Origin: Streptomyces hygroscopicus
Lineage (GTDB): Bacteria; Actinomycetota; Actinomycetes; Streptomycetales; Streptomycetaceae
Direction of reading: 5' to 3'
Assembly: GCA_002021875.1 (NCBI GenBank)
Contig: CP018627.1
Coordinates: 3,286,001-3,350,000, forward strand
Length of the DNA stretch: 64,000 nucleotides
Shown here: positions 46,857 through 55,081 of the stretch, piece by piece
Position numbering within the stretch: position 1 is the stretch's first letter
How the letters are laid out: each line of letters opens with the position of its first letter
The notes under the pieces: model-generated
Database searches by the model: none
Told to the model about the DNA's origin: nothing
Seen by the model: only the letters and a program-made list of their open reading frames with translations
Made by a program: the position numbers and the translations under genes

Positions 46857-47486
46857 GTGACCCGCTCGCTTCCCACCGTGGTCCGCACCCACCTGTCCGC
46901 CCTGCGGATCCTGCTCGTGCTCACCGTCGTCACCGGCGTCCTCTACCCGCTCGCCGTCACCGGAGTGGCCCAGGGCGCCTTCCCGCACGAGGCCAACGGC
47001 TCACGGATCACCCGGCACGGCACGGTCCTGGGCTCCAGTCTGATCGGCCAGAACTTCGCCCTCCCCAAGACCCACCCGGGGAATCCCAACGAGACACTCA
47101 GACCCGATCCCGCGTGGTTCCAGCCCCGCCCGTCCGCCGGCGGCTACGACCCCCTGGCCACCGGGGCCTCCAACCTCGGCCCCAACAACCCGGTCCTGGT
47201 CCGGTCGGTCGAGGCGCGGCGTGCCGCGGTCGCGAGGTTCGACGGCGTCGCCCCCAGGGACGTCCCGGCCGACGCGGTCGCCGCCTCCGGCTCCGGCCTC
47301 GATCCGCATATCTCCCCGGCGTACGCCTATGAGCAGGTGAACCGGGTCGCCAGGACCCGAGGGCTGCGGCCGGCGACCGTGCACGCGCTGGTCACCGCCC
47401 ACGTCGAGGACCGCGTCCTCGGCTTCCTGGGCGAGCGGCGGGTGAACGTCGTCCAGCTCAATGCCGCACTGGCCGACCACCGATGA
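46857..47486 (+). CDS. kdpC: potassium-transporting ATPase subunit KdpC
   Basis: The 209-aa subunit has one N-terminal membrane helix (LRILLVLTVVTGVLYPLAVTG) and the KdpC motifs GSSLIGQNF, FQPRPSAGGYDP..ASNLGPNNP and GLDPHISPAYA. It assists nucleotide binding by KdpB. GGAAGAAGG precedes its GTG. Neither kdpD nor kdpE follows; a TetR gene comes next. Confidence 0.95.
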   Translation: MTRSLPTVVRTHLSALRILLVLTVVTGVLYPLAVTGVAQGAFPHEANGSRITRHGTVLGSSLIGQNFALPKTHPGNPNETLRPDPAWFQPRPSAGGYDPLATGASNLGPNNPVLVRSVEARRAAVARFDGVAPRDVPADAVAASGSGLDPHISPAYAYEQVNRVARTRGLRPATVHALVTAHVEDRVLGFLGERRVNVVQLNAALADHR

Positions 47487-47565
47487 GGCGCCCGGCGCGC
47501 ACGGCTGCCACCGGGCCGAACGCCGTTCGCACCACCGCGGCCCCGACCCGGAACCTCGCTCAGTA

Positions 47566-47587
47566 GACTGGACCAGCCAGTCCAGTC
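47566..47587. promoter_or_regulatory. TetR operator, copy 1
   Basis: A palindrome with 8-base arms (GACTGGAC and GTCCAGTC) contains TGGAC-N6-GTCCA. It lies 13 bp before the tetR start, in a position for autorepression. Confidence 0.75.
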
Positions 47588-47600
47588 GAGAGGGGACGTC

Positions 47601-48200
47601 ATGCGCAAGGAGCTGACGGCAAAGGGGAAGGCCACCCGGAACCGGATCATCGAGGGCGCGGCCGCGGTGCTGCGCGAGAAGGACGTGTCGATCGCCACGC
47701 TCGATGACGTCATGGCGCGCACCCACACCAGCAAGAGCCAGCTGTTCCACTACTTCCCCGCCGGGAAGGACGAACTGCTGCTGGCCGTCGCACACCACGA
47801 GGCCGACCAGGTCCTGGAGGACCAGCAGCCTTACCTCGGGTGTCTGGACTCCTGGGAGGCGTGGCAGCGGTGGCGCGATGTGGTGGTCGAGCGCTACGAG
47901 GAGCAAGGTGAGGAGTGTCCGCTGGGCTCACTGGTCCTCCATCTGGGCCGCTCCACCCCGGGCGCCCGGGAGGTGGTGGTGGCGCTGATGCGCCAGTGGC
48001 AGGGGAGCCTGGCCACCGGTATCCGGGCCCTGCAGACGGCCGGACACCTGCCCGCCGACCTGGACGTCGAGCACCGCGCGGCCGCCCTGCTGGCGGGCAT
48101 CCAGGGCGGCGTGGCGATTCTCCAGTCGACCGGCCGAGCCGAGCATCTGCGGGCCGCGCTCGATCAGGGCATCGGGGATCTGCGACGCGCCGCCGCCTGA
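47601..48200 (+). CDS. TetR/AcrR-family regulator
   Basis: The 199-aa protein has an N-terminal TetR HTH (about residues 10-56, AAAVLREKDVSIATLDDVMARTHTSKSQLFHYFPAGKDEL) and an all-helical ligand domain of the group with the segment EECPLGSLVLHLG. Such proteins often repress short-chain dehydrogenases. Palindromic operators with the same half-sites flank the gene, one before it and one before the SDR gene, so it probably represses both. GAGGGGA precedes the ATG. Confidence 0.9.
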   Translation: MRKELTAKGKATRNRIIEGAAAVLREKDVSIATLDDVMARTHTSKSQLFHYFPAGKDELLLAVAHHEADQVLEDQQPYLGCLDSWEAWQRWRDVVVERYEEQGEECPLGSLVLHLGRSTPGAREVVVALMRQWQGSLATGIRALQTAGHLPADLDVEHRAAALLAGIQGGVAILQSTGRAEHLRAALDQGIGDLRRAAA

Positions 48201-48276
48201 TCGGGGTGACGGCGGACGGGCAGGTCGACCCGGCGGCGACGGGCAGTCCCCGGCGCGGCGCGGCGCGGCGACAGCG

Positions 48277-48301
48277 AATGGACTTGCAAGTCCATTTTTT
48301 T
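48277..48301. promoter_or_regulatory. TetR operator copy 2, also hairpin with T-run
   Basis: AATGGACTTGCAAGTCCATT is a perfect palindrome containing TGGAC-N6-GTCCA, the same half-sites and spacing as copy 1. It is followed by a run of seven Ts and lies 77 bp after the tetR stop and about 125 bp before the SDR start. It can serve as operator for the SDR promoter, as intrinsic terminator of tetR, or as both. Confidence 0.7.
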
Positions 48302-48426
48302 CTTCGCACAGTGGCATGACCCCCGGGCGGATCCGGGCGGTGCCCGCGCGCCCGGCCTGATCGAAATCGAGGTCGCGTCCCGCGGGACATCGATGGCGCG
48401 GATGACGAGCGTGGCAGGAGCGCGTG

Positions 48427-49191
48427 ATGAGTGGACGGCTGCAGGACAAGAGGGCTCTGGTAACCGGTGCGACCAGCAACATCGGACGGGCGATCGCGGA
48501 GATGTTCGCCGCCGAGGGCGCGCACGTGATCGTGTCCGGGCGCAGCGCCGAGCGGGGCGCCGAGGTCGTCGGCGCCATCCGCGCGCGGGGCGGCCGGGCC
48601 GACTTCGTGACGGCGGATCTGGACGGAAGCGCCGAGGCGTCCCGCGCCCTGGCCGAGGCGGCGACGTCCGCCCTGGGCGGGGGCATCGACATCCTGGTCA
48701 ACAACGCCGGCGTCTACCCCGGTGACAGCACCGCGGACACCGATGAGCAGACCTTCGACCGCGTCTACGCGGTGAACGTGAAGGCGCCGTTCTTCCTGAC
48801 CGCCGCGATCGCTCCGGCCATGGCCGAGGCCGGTGGCGGAGCGGTCATCAATCTGGGGTCCTGGATCGCGCGGCTGGGCATCCCCATCGGCGCGCTCTAC
48901 AGCTCCACCAAGGGCGCGATGGAGACCCTGACGCGAGCCTGGGCGGCCGAGTTCGGCCCGCGCGGCGTGCGGGTGAACGCGATCTCTCCCGGAGTGGTCC
49001 ACACCCCCGTACCCGGAGAGGTGCACCCGGGCGACGTCATGATGAACGGCACCCCGGCCGGGGGCGTCGGAAGTCCGCGGGCCATCGCACACGCCGCGGT
49101 CTACCTCGCCGGTGACGAGGCCGCGTTCGTCCACGGCATCGTGCTGGACGTCGACGGCGGCCGCACCACGGCGGCCGTCATCGCGGCGTAG
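48427..49191 (+). CDS. short-chain dehydrogenase/reductase
   Basis: The 254-aa SDR has the cofactor motif TGATSNIG, NNAGVY, catalytic Ser (NLGSW), Tyr and Lys in LYSSTKGA, and SPGVVHTP, so it is complete and NAD(P)-dependent. Substrate unknown. ATG 48427 follows AGGAGC. It lies under the second TetR operator. It is closely similar to the truncated SDR remnant at 52440-52919. Confidence 0.9.
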   Translation: MSGRLQDKRALVTGATSNIGRAIAEMFAAEGAHVIVSGRSAERGAEVVGAIRARGGRADFVTADLDGSAEASRALAEAATSALGGGIDILVNNAGVYPGDSTADTDEQTFDRVYAVNVKAPFFLTAAIAPAMAEAGGGAVINLGSWIARLGIPIGALYSSTKGAMETLTRAWAAEFGPRGVRVNAISPGVVHTPVPGEVHPGDVMMNGTPAGGVGSPRAIAHAAVYLAGDEAAFVHGIVLDVDGGRTTAAVIAA

Positions 49192-49314
49192 CGGCCGAGC
49201 GGTCGCGGCACGGCGTACGCGTACGTGTACGCCGACGACCCGGCCCTGATCCGGCGGGTGTGCCCAGGCCCACGGGGCGCCGCGCCAACCTCGCGCGGCG
49301 CCCTCGCCTGTCGT

Positions 49315-49440
49315 GCGGGCGAGGGTGTCCGCCACCGTCGTGCACGCACACCGGACCACGGAGCGCAGTTGCGCGTCCGACGCACCGGCGCGGCTCAGCA
49401 CGGCCAGCGACTGGTTGACGGCGACGACCAGCAGCGCAGG
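49315..49440 (-). pseudogene. possible TetR C-terminal remnant
   Basis: One reading frame on the minus strand shows a helix-like segment (LLVVAVNQSLAVLSRAGA...VRCACTTVADTLAR) resembling the C-terminal end of TetR-type ligand domains. It has no start or HTH and abuts a hydrolase fragment on the other strand. The call rests on weak pattern likeness. Confidence 0.3.
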
Positions 49441-49449
49441 ACCCGGCGG

Positions 49450-49653
49450 CCGACCCTCCCCGTTCCGACCCTCGCGGGCGCGGAGAACCTGGGCGAGGCG
49501 GTCGGCGACACGATGCGGCTCGCCGCGGACGACGTGGAGAGTCATGTCCTGCCCGGCTGTGGCCACTACCCCGCCGAGGAGGTCCCGGAGGCGATGCCGG
49601 CCGCGCTGACCGCCTTCCCGGCGCCGTACCGGGACGGCTCCATCACTCCGTGA
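49450..49653 (+). pseudogene. C-terminal fragment of an alpha/beta hydrolase
   Basis: About 68 codons encode the end of an epoxide-hydrolase-like alpha/beta hydrolase: VPTLAGAENLGEAVGDTMRLAADDV...VLPGCGHYPAEE...ALTAF. The GCGHY segment would hold the catalytic His. The N-terminal two thirds, including the nucleophile, are missing and no start is visible. Its end overlaps the convergent HD-domain gene by 11 bp. Confidence 0.75.
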
Positions 49654-50443
49654 AGGGCGCGGCGAGCACCAGATCCTCCACGGTGGGCACGGAGAAGTCG
49701 GGGATATGACGGCGGCCGACCTCGGCGAAGGGGTGCATGAGCTCCGCCATCGGCTTGGTGCGGCACAGCGACATCATCGTGTCGATCGCGTCCTTCTTGA
49801 ACCCCTTCCTGGGGAAGGCGGTGAGCACGTCATCAAGTGCGTCGGACGGGATCCGCTGGAGGTCGTTTCCGGCGAAATCCATACCGGAGCCGACGGAGAT
49901 CATGGCGATCTCCGGCCTCTTCCGCGTCGCGATGCCGACGCTGGTGTGCAGGGCGATGGCGTCCCAGACCACTTCCGCCCGTTCGGCCGACATATGCCGT
50001 TCCGTCAGGAACTTCCGTGCGGCGTCGGCGCCGTCGACCTCGAAGCGCTCGGTCGGGGTCTGGAACGCCTCGATCAGTCCGAGGTCGTGCAAAACCGCGG
50101 CGACGAATACGAGTTCCCGGTCGTAGGTGACGCCGCGTCGGTCGAATATCAGCGAGCCGAAGAGATACGTCCGCAGGGAATGGTTGAAGAGCGTCTCGGA
50201 ACACACGCGTTGTGCGTACGTCACGGCTTCCCGGGCCAGTCCGCTGCCGGGGATGCGGACTCCGGCAACGGTCGAGGGCAGGGTGCCCGCTGTCGGCTTC
50301 GCCCCGGTGGTACGTGCGGCGGCAGGCACGGCGGATGCCGCGGTGGTGAGCGCGGATATCGCTCCCACCGCGGCGATACCGGCGCCGTGTTGCAGCATCG
50401 TGCGCCGGGCGAATTTCTTTGTGCTTTTGTTCTCGTCGGTCAT
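49643..50443 (-). CDS. Tat-exported HD-domain protein, cyanamide-hydratase-like
   Basis: The 266-aa protein starts with a Tat-like signal (KKFARRTMLQHGAGIAAVGA). Its HD domain has FNHSLRTYLFG, AAVLHDLGL (the HD pair) and ALHTSVGI, the arrangement of cyanamide-hydratase-like HD proteins. The metal-dependent activity is unknown; family members hydrate cyanamide or hydrolyse phosphates. Export of an HD-domain enzyme is unusual. ATG 50443 is used in place of an upstream ATG at 50503. It is the only complete gene between remnants. Confidence 0.8.
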   Translation of the reverse strand: MTDENKSTKKFARRTMLQHGAGIAAVGAISALTTAASAVPAAARTTGAKPTAGTLPSTVAGVRIPGSGLAREAVTYAQRVCSETLFNHSLRTYLFGSLIFDRRGVTYDRELVFVAAVLHDLGLIEAFQTPTERFEVDGADAARKFLTERHMSAERAEVVWDAIALHTSVGIATRKRPEIAMISVGSGMDFAGNDLQRIPSDALDDVLTAFPRKGFKKDAIDTMMSLCRTKPMAELMHPFAEVGRRHIPDFSVPTVEDLVLAAPFTE

Positions 50444-50522
50444 GAGAGGAGCTTTCTCGTCAGCGGTTGATGCCGAGAGCCTACGAATATGCCGTCGAGT
50501 CAAACAGCGGCGAGAATGCCAA

Positions 50523-50904
50523 TCAGCTCCCGATTCTCGCCACCTGGCACTCGTCTCGGCGACGTGGGCCCCGGTCTTCCGGCTGCCGAGAACCGCTACC
50601 CGGAAGGGGACCGCCGCTCAGAACATGCGGGGCTGCCCCGAGGAGGCGCTGCCCGCCGTCGACCGGGATCTGGACGCCGTTGACGAACCGGGCATCGGCA
50701 CTGGCCAGGAAGGCGATGACGTCGGCGACTTCCTCGGGCTCGGCCGCGCGCTGCATGGGGATGCGCTGACGGAACGCGGCCATGGCGTCCGACCACGATC
50801 ACGGTGGCGCCATCGCGTGCGAAACGGTGCGCCGCGGCGGCACCGATGCCGGATCCGGCGCCGGTGATGAGCACAACCTTGCCCGCGAAGCGGTCCTCGC
50901 TCAC
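50523..50904 (-). pseudogene. SDR gene with its middle deleted
   Basis: From a GTG start (50904) with AGGAGGAGA ribosome binding site, the frame encodes the SDR cofactor motif (VVLITGAGSGIGAAAAHRFARDGATVIVVGRH). At about 50782 the frame changes and the text becomes an SDR C-terminus (RIPMQRAAEPEEVADVIAFLASADARFVNGVQIPVDGG). About 150 residues, with the catalytic Tyr and Lys, are lost. The remains cannot be active. Confidence 0.85.
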
Positions 50905-51136
50905 GTCTTCTCCTCCTGGGTGGTGTGATCCAACTCAGTCGACCTCACGGCAGTTGATCCTCGGGCCGGTCCTGGCCGGACGATCTGGACGGCATCACCG
51001 GGAAGCGACCACGGCGCGGCTCTGCTTATGACCGCTAAAAATATGCGCGACCGAATCCGGGAATTCCCTGATCAGGCCGGGAAAGGAAATTCTCGATACC
51101 TCTGGGGGTCGCCTTGCCTGAAATGAGGAAAGCGCC

Positions 51137-51472
51137 TCACGGTGGGCGGTCAGTCGAGGACGACCACCATCCTGGAGCGGCACATCGGAGAGCGGGCAGC
51201 GGGTTGAAGTCCCTGATCGGGTCGAGTCCGCCGAGCCGGCCCGCCAGGCAGGCGCGGCCGCCTCGGCGCAGCATGGCCAGGGAGTCGAGGATGGTGGTGT
51301 TGCCCACCAGGTCGAGCACCGCGTCGAGCCGCTTGGCTTCGGGGATCCGCTCGGAGAGGTGCGGTTCCTCCAACTCGGCCCGTTCCACGCCGAGTTCCTC
51401 CAGCAGGGCGAAGCGCTCACGGTTGCGCGAGGTGCCGCTCGCTATCGGGCGAAACCCGGCGCGGTGGCGCAC
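51137..51472 (-). pseudogene. fragment of a zinc-type MDR/quinone oxidoreductase
   Basis: The central nucleotide-binding part of a medium-chain dehydrogenase is readable (ASGTSRNRERFALLEELGV, DAVLDLVGNTTILDSLAMLRRGGRACLAGRLGG). The N-terminal catalytic domain and the C-terminus are absent, and the reading after FNPLPA loses the family pattern. No good start is seen. Confidence 0.78.
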
Positions 51473-51543
51473 CTTTTGAGGGCCATCAGGGCAGGCTGTG
51501 GCCGATCGTGGATCGAGCCTTCCGGCCGTGGTGCGATAGGCCC

Positions 51544-52443
51544 ATGGACCTGCGGGAGTTGCATTCCTTTGTGGCAGTGGTCGAAGAGGGCGGTTTCTCG
51601 GCCGCGGCCCGGCGGCTGCACGTCAGCCAGCCGGCGCTGTCCCAGACGGTCAGCGCTCTGGAGCGGGAGCTCAGGGTGAAGCTGCTGGTGCGCAGCAGCA
51701 CCGGGGTGCGGCCCACGGATGCGGGGTCCGCGCTGCTCGGGGAGGCGCGGGCGATGCTCGCCCGGCGTGATCAGGCGCTGCGGACGATGGCCCGGTACAC
51801 CGGCGGGGGCGGCGGGGTGCTGCGGATCGGCATTCCGCTGGAGTTCCCCTCGCGCCTGCTCAGTCCCGCGCTCACCGAGCTGGCCGAGGCATGCCCCCAC
51901 ACCAGGGTCCGGGCCCGGCATCTGTCCACCTCCGAGCAGCTGGCCGCGCTGCACGCCGGCGAGCTCGAGCTGGGACTGCTGCGGGAGCGCCCCACCGGGC
52001 AGGAATTCGACGCGATGGTGGTCAACAAGGAACGGCTGGGCGTGCTGGTGGCCGCGGAGCAGGCGGCGGAGCTGGCCGGGCCGGAGGGCATCCCCCTGGA
52101 GGCGCTGGCCGGGCTGGAGTGGGTGTCCTTCCCGCGTGCGGACAGCCCCGCCTGGTACGACGAGCTGACGGCGATCCTGCGCAGCCACGGCCTCGATCCC
52201 GGAGCGCAGGCGCCCAAGGGACAGCGGCTGATCGCGGAGGTGAAACTGGCGGCCGTCAGCGCCGGGCGGGCCTTCGCGATGGCTCCACCGGACTGGTCGC
52301 AGCCCATTCCCGCGGGAGTGGTGTGGTCGCCGCTGGTCGGCCACCCGCTCCTGCGCCGGACGTGGGCGGTGTGGTCGGCCGATTCTCGGCGCCAGGATCT
52401 GGGGCGGCTCATCGCCGCGTTCGAGCAGCCGGCCGCCGGTTAG
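51544..52443 (+). CDS. LysR-family regulator
   Basis: The 299-aa protein has the LysR HTH (about residues 1-60, LHSFVAVVEEGGFSAAARRLHVSQPALSQTVSALE) and a full effector domain. It lies among remnants of oxidoreductases (MDR, SDRs), which it may once have regulated; divergence from the MDR fragment supports that. Its stop overlaps the end of the truncated SDR gene by 4 bp. Confidence 0.88.
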   Translation: MDLRELHSFVAVVEEGGFSAAARRLHVSQPALSQTVSALERELRVKLLVRSSTGVRPTDAGSALLGEARAMLARRDQALRTMARYTGGGGGVLRIGIPLEFPSRLLSPALTELAEACPHTRVRARHLSTSEQLAALHAGELELGLLRERPTGQEFDAMVVNKERLGVLVAAEQAAELAGPEGIPLEALAGLEWVSFPRADSPAWYDELTAILRSHGLDPGAQAPKGQRLIAEVKLAAVSAGRAFAMAPPDWSQPIPAGVVWSPLVGHPLLRRTWAVWSADSRRQDLGRLIAAFEQPAAG

Positions 52444-52919
52444 TCGATCCCACACGCGCCGACAGGGGCCGCGGCGGCCGCGGTCGTGCTCACGTTGACG
52501 ATCGCTCCGCCGCCCCGGTCGGCCATCCCCGGGGCGAGTTCGGCCACCAGATAGAACGGGGCCTTGACGTTGAGCGCGTACACCGTGTCGTAGAGGCGTT
52601 CCTCCGTCTCCGCCGTCGGCCCGAAGGGGTAGATGCCCGCGTTGTTGACCAGGATGTCGACCCGGCCGCCGCCCCGCCCCAGGGCGTCCCGCGCGAAGCG
52701 TCGCACCGACTGGGCGTCGCGTAGATCCGCGCCCACGAAGTCGGCTCTCCCGCCGCGCTCCCGGATCGTCCCGACAACGGCCTCGCCGCGGGCCGCGTCG
52801 CGGCCGGCGACCAGCGTGTGCGCGCCGCGCTCGGCCACCGCCTCCGCCACGGCCGCGCCGATGCCGCTGGTGGCCCCGGTCACCAGCGCGACCTTCCCCC
52901 GCATGGACGCGGATGTCAT
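52440..52919 (-). pseudogene. truncated SDR, lacks catalytic Tyr/Lys
   Basis: 159 codons encode an SDR N-terminus with TGATSGIG and NNAGIYPFG, then stop soon after the catalytic Ser region (AIVNVSTTAAAAAPVGACGID). YxxxK and the C-terminal third are missing. The text is strongly similar to the complete SDR at 48427-49191, so it is a paralogue or ancient duplicate. The 3' end abuts the LysR gene. An active short protein is unlikely. Confidence 0.8.
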
Positions 52920-53015
52920 GGCCGGATCCCTTCGCGACGGGCCAGTTGCCGCACTTCCACAGCAGCACCCACGACCGGGGACCGCAACCGGTGCGGGTCA
53001 GGGCAGGGCGGGGGC

Positions 53016-53630
53016 TCATGTCGTCGACCGATGGCTGTGGCGATGTGTGCGGTGCGCGGACGGACGGCTCTGGCGTGATTTCGCGGGGCAGCCGTCGACA
53101 TGGTCGTCGACGACTCCCACCGCCTGCAGATAGGCGTAGACGATCGTGGTGCCGACGAAGGTGAAACCGCGGCGCTTGAGGTCCTTGGCGATACGGTCGG
53201 ACAGGTCGGTACTGCCCGGCAGCGGATCGCCGGGCGCCGGGTGATTCACGATGGGGGTGCCCTTCACCCAGTCCCACAGGTAGGTGTCGAAAGAGCCGAA
53301 GGCTTCCCGGATGCCGAGGAAGGCGCGGGCGTTTTTCACCGTCGAAGCGATCTTCAGTCGGTTGCGGATGATTCCGTCGTTCGCGAGCAGGTCGGCCAGC
53401 CGTGACTGGTCGTAGGAGGCGATGATCTCGGGGTCGAACCCGTCGAGGGCGCGGCGGTAGTTCTCCCGCTTGTTCAGCACGGTCGACCAGGACAGCCCCG
53501 CCTGGGCTCCTTCCAGGAGCAGCATTTCGAACAAGTGCTGATCGTCGTGCGCGGGACGGCCCCACTCCGTGTCGTGGTAGGCCGCCATCACCTCAGAGCT
53601 CAGCGCCCACGCGCAGCGGCGGTCGGTCAT
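53016..53630 (-). CDS. tag: DNA-3-methyladenine glycosylase I
   Basis: The 204-aa HhH-like glycosylase removes 3-methyladenine from alkylated DNA. It carries the zinc ligands of the Tag family, Cys6, His19, His177 and Cys181 (HVDGC), and the conserved WALSSEVMAAYHDTEWG start, LEGAQAGLSW and FVGTTIVYAYLQA. The C-terminus has an extra Arg/His/Ser-rich tail of about 20 residues. Its ATG overlaps the zwf stop (ATGA), so it is translated from the pentose phosphate operon, an uncommon setting. Confidence 0.93.
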   Translation of the reverse strand: MTDRRCAWALSSEVMAAYHDTEWGRPAHDDQHLFEMLLLEGAQAGLSWSTVLNKRENYRRALDGFDPEIIASYDQSRLADLLANDGIIRNRLKIASTVKNARAFLGIREAFGSFDTYLWDWVKGTPIVNHPAPGDPLPGSTDLSDRIAKDLKRRGFTFVGTTIVYAYLQAVGVVDDHVDGCPAKSRQSRPSAHRTHRHSHRSTT

Positions 53631-55081
53631 GTGCCGGTTCCGGGGAACATCTGGACGGCTTCCGGCAGATGCCACGGGTGTGGTGCGATCAGGTCGCTGA
53701 TGGCCGGTTCGGGGCCCCATGAGCCGGGGGCGTACGGCTGGACCGGCGGTGGGTTCTCGAGGAGGGGCGTGGACGCCCTCCAGATGTGTTCTATGCCGTC
53801 GGACCGGGTGAACAGCGACTGGTCGCCCAGCATGGCGTCCAGAATCAGGCGTTCGTAGCCTTCGAGTCCGTTTTCCTCGCAGAAGGAGCCGGCGTAGCCG
53901 AAGGTCATCGTCGCCGGTTCGAGCCGCATGGCCGGGCCGGGCTCCTTGGCGAGGAAGGCGGCGGCGATCCACCCGGGGTCCCCGAAGTCGATCACGATCT
54001 TGTTGCCGCGGTCCTGCCGCTGATCGGCGAGGTCGGTGGCGAACATCCGCAGGGGCGGTTCGCGCAGCCCGAGGGTGATCACCTGGCGGCGCTGGGCGAG
54101 GCTCTTGCCGGAGCGCAGGTGGAACGGGACTCCGGCCCACCGCCAGTTGTCCACCTCCATCCGCAGCGCGGTGAAGGTCTCGGTCGACGAATCGGGGGCC
54201 ACACCCGGTTCGTCGCGGTAGCCCTCGTACTGGCCGCGCACGGCATGCGCGGGGTCGATGGGGCGCAACGCCTCGAAGACCTTGTCCTTCTCGTCGCGCA
54301 ACGGCTGGGCGGCGAGCGAGACCGGTGGGTCCATCGCCACGATGCCGAGCACCTGGATCAGATGTGTGACGATCATGTCGCGGAAGGCCCCGGTGCCTTC
54401 GTAGAAGTGGGCACGGCCTTCGAGACCGAGCGTCTCGGGCACGTCGACCTGCACATAGCTGATGTGGTCCCGGTTCCAGATGGGTTCGAACATCCCGTTG
54501 GCGAATCGGAGGGCGAGAATGTTGTCCACCGACTCCTTGCCGAGGAAGTGGTCGATGCGGAAGACCCGGGTTTCGTCGAACACGGTGTGGATCGTCTCGT
54601 TGAGCGCTTGTGCCGACGCGAGATCGGTGCCGAAGGGCTTCTCCACGATCACCTTCGCGTTCTCCGCCAGGTCCGTGTCGCCGAGCATGCCGATGACGGA
54701 CGCGAACGCCGAGGGCGGAATGGCGAGGTGGAACAGTCTGCGTGACGGCCCGCCGAGCGAGTCCTCGGCGGCTCGTACGGCGGCGAGCAGCGGGCCCGGG
54801 TCCTGGGGGTCGGCGGCGCCGAAGGACAGCGACTCCTCGAAGGACTTCCACACCGGCCCGGTCGGCTTGGACCGTCCGAAGGTGGCGACCGCGTCGTGCG
54901 CGAGGGTGCGGAACGCGTCGTCGCTCATGGCCGAGCGAGCCGGTGTCGAGCCCACGATGCGGTAGCCGTCGGGGAGGAGGCCCGCCGTGGCGAGGTGGAA
55001 CAGCCCGGGCAGGAGTTTGCGCTTGGCGAGGTCCCCCGTGGCGCCGAAGAGCACGATCACATGGTCGTCCGGCCCGCTCAT
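53627..55081 (-). CDS. zwf: glucose-6-phosphate dehydrogenase
   Basis: The 484-aa enzyme has the NADP-binding LFGATGDLAKRKLLP, the active-site signature RIDHFLGKE (about residues 175-183) and the C-terminal domain of G6PD. It makes 6-phosphogluconolactone and NADPH. Gene order is tkt, gnd, zwf, tag with ATGA overlaps at both ends. opcA and pgl, usual neighbours of actinobacterial zwf, are absent, so this may be a second copy. Confidence 0.95.
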   Translation of the reverse strand: MSGPDDHVIVLFGATGDLAKRKLLPGLFHLATAGLLPDGYRIVGSTPARSAMSDDAFRTLAHDAVATFGRSKPTGPVWKSFEESLSFGAADPQDPGPLLAAVRAAEDSLGGPSRRLFHLAIPPSAFASVIGMLGDTDLAENAKVIVEKPFGTDLASAQALNETIHTVFDETRVFRIDHFLGKESVDNILALRFANGMFEPIWNRDHISYVQVDVPETLGLEGRAHFYEGTGAFRDMIVTHLIQVLGIVAMDPPVSLAAQPLRDEKDKVFEALRPIDPAHAVRGQYEGYRDEPGVAPDSSTETFTALRMEVDNWRWAGVPFHLRSGKSLAQRRQVITLGLREPPLRMFATDLADQRQDRGNKIVIDFGDPGWIAAAFLAKEPGPAMRLEPATMTFGYAGSFCEENGLEGYERLILDAMLGDQSLFTRSDGIEHIWRASTPLLENPPPVQPYAPGSWGPEPAISDLIAPHPWHLPEAVQMFPGTGT

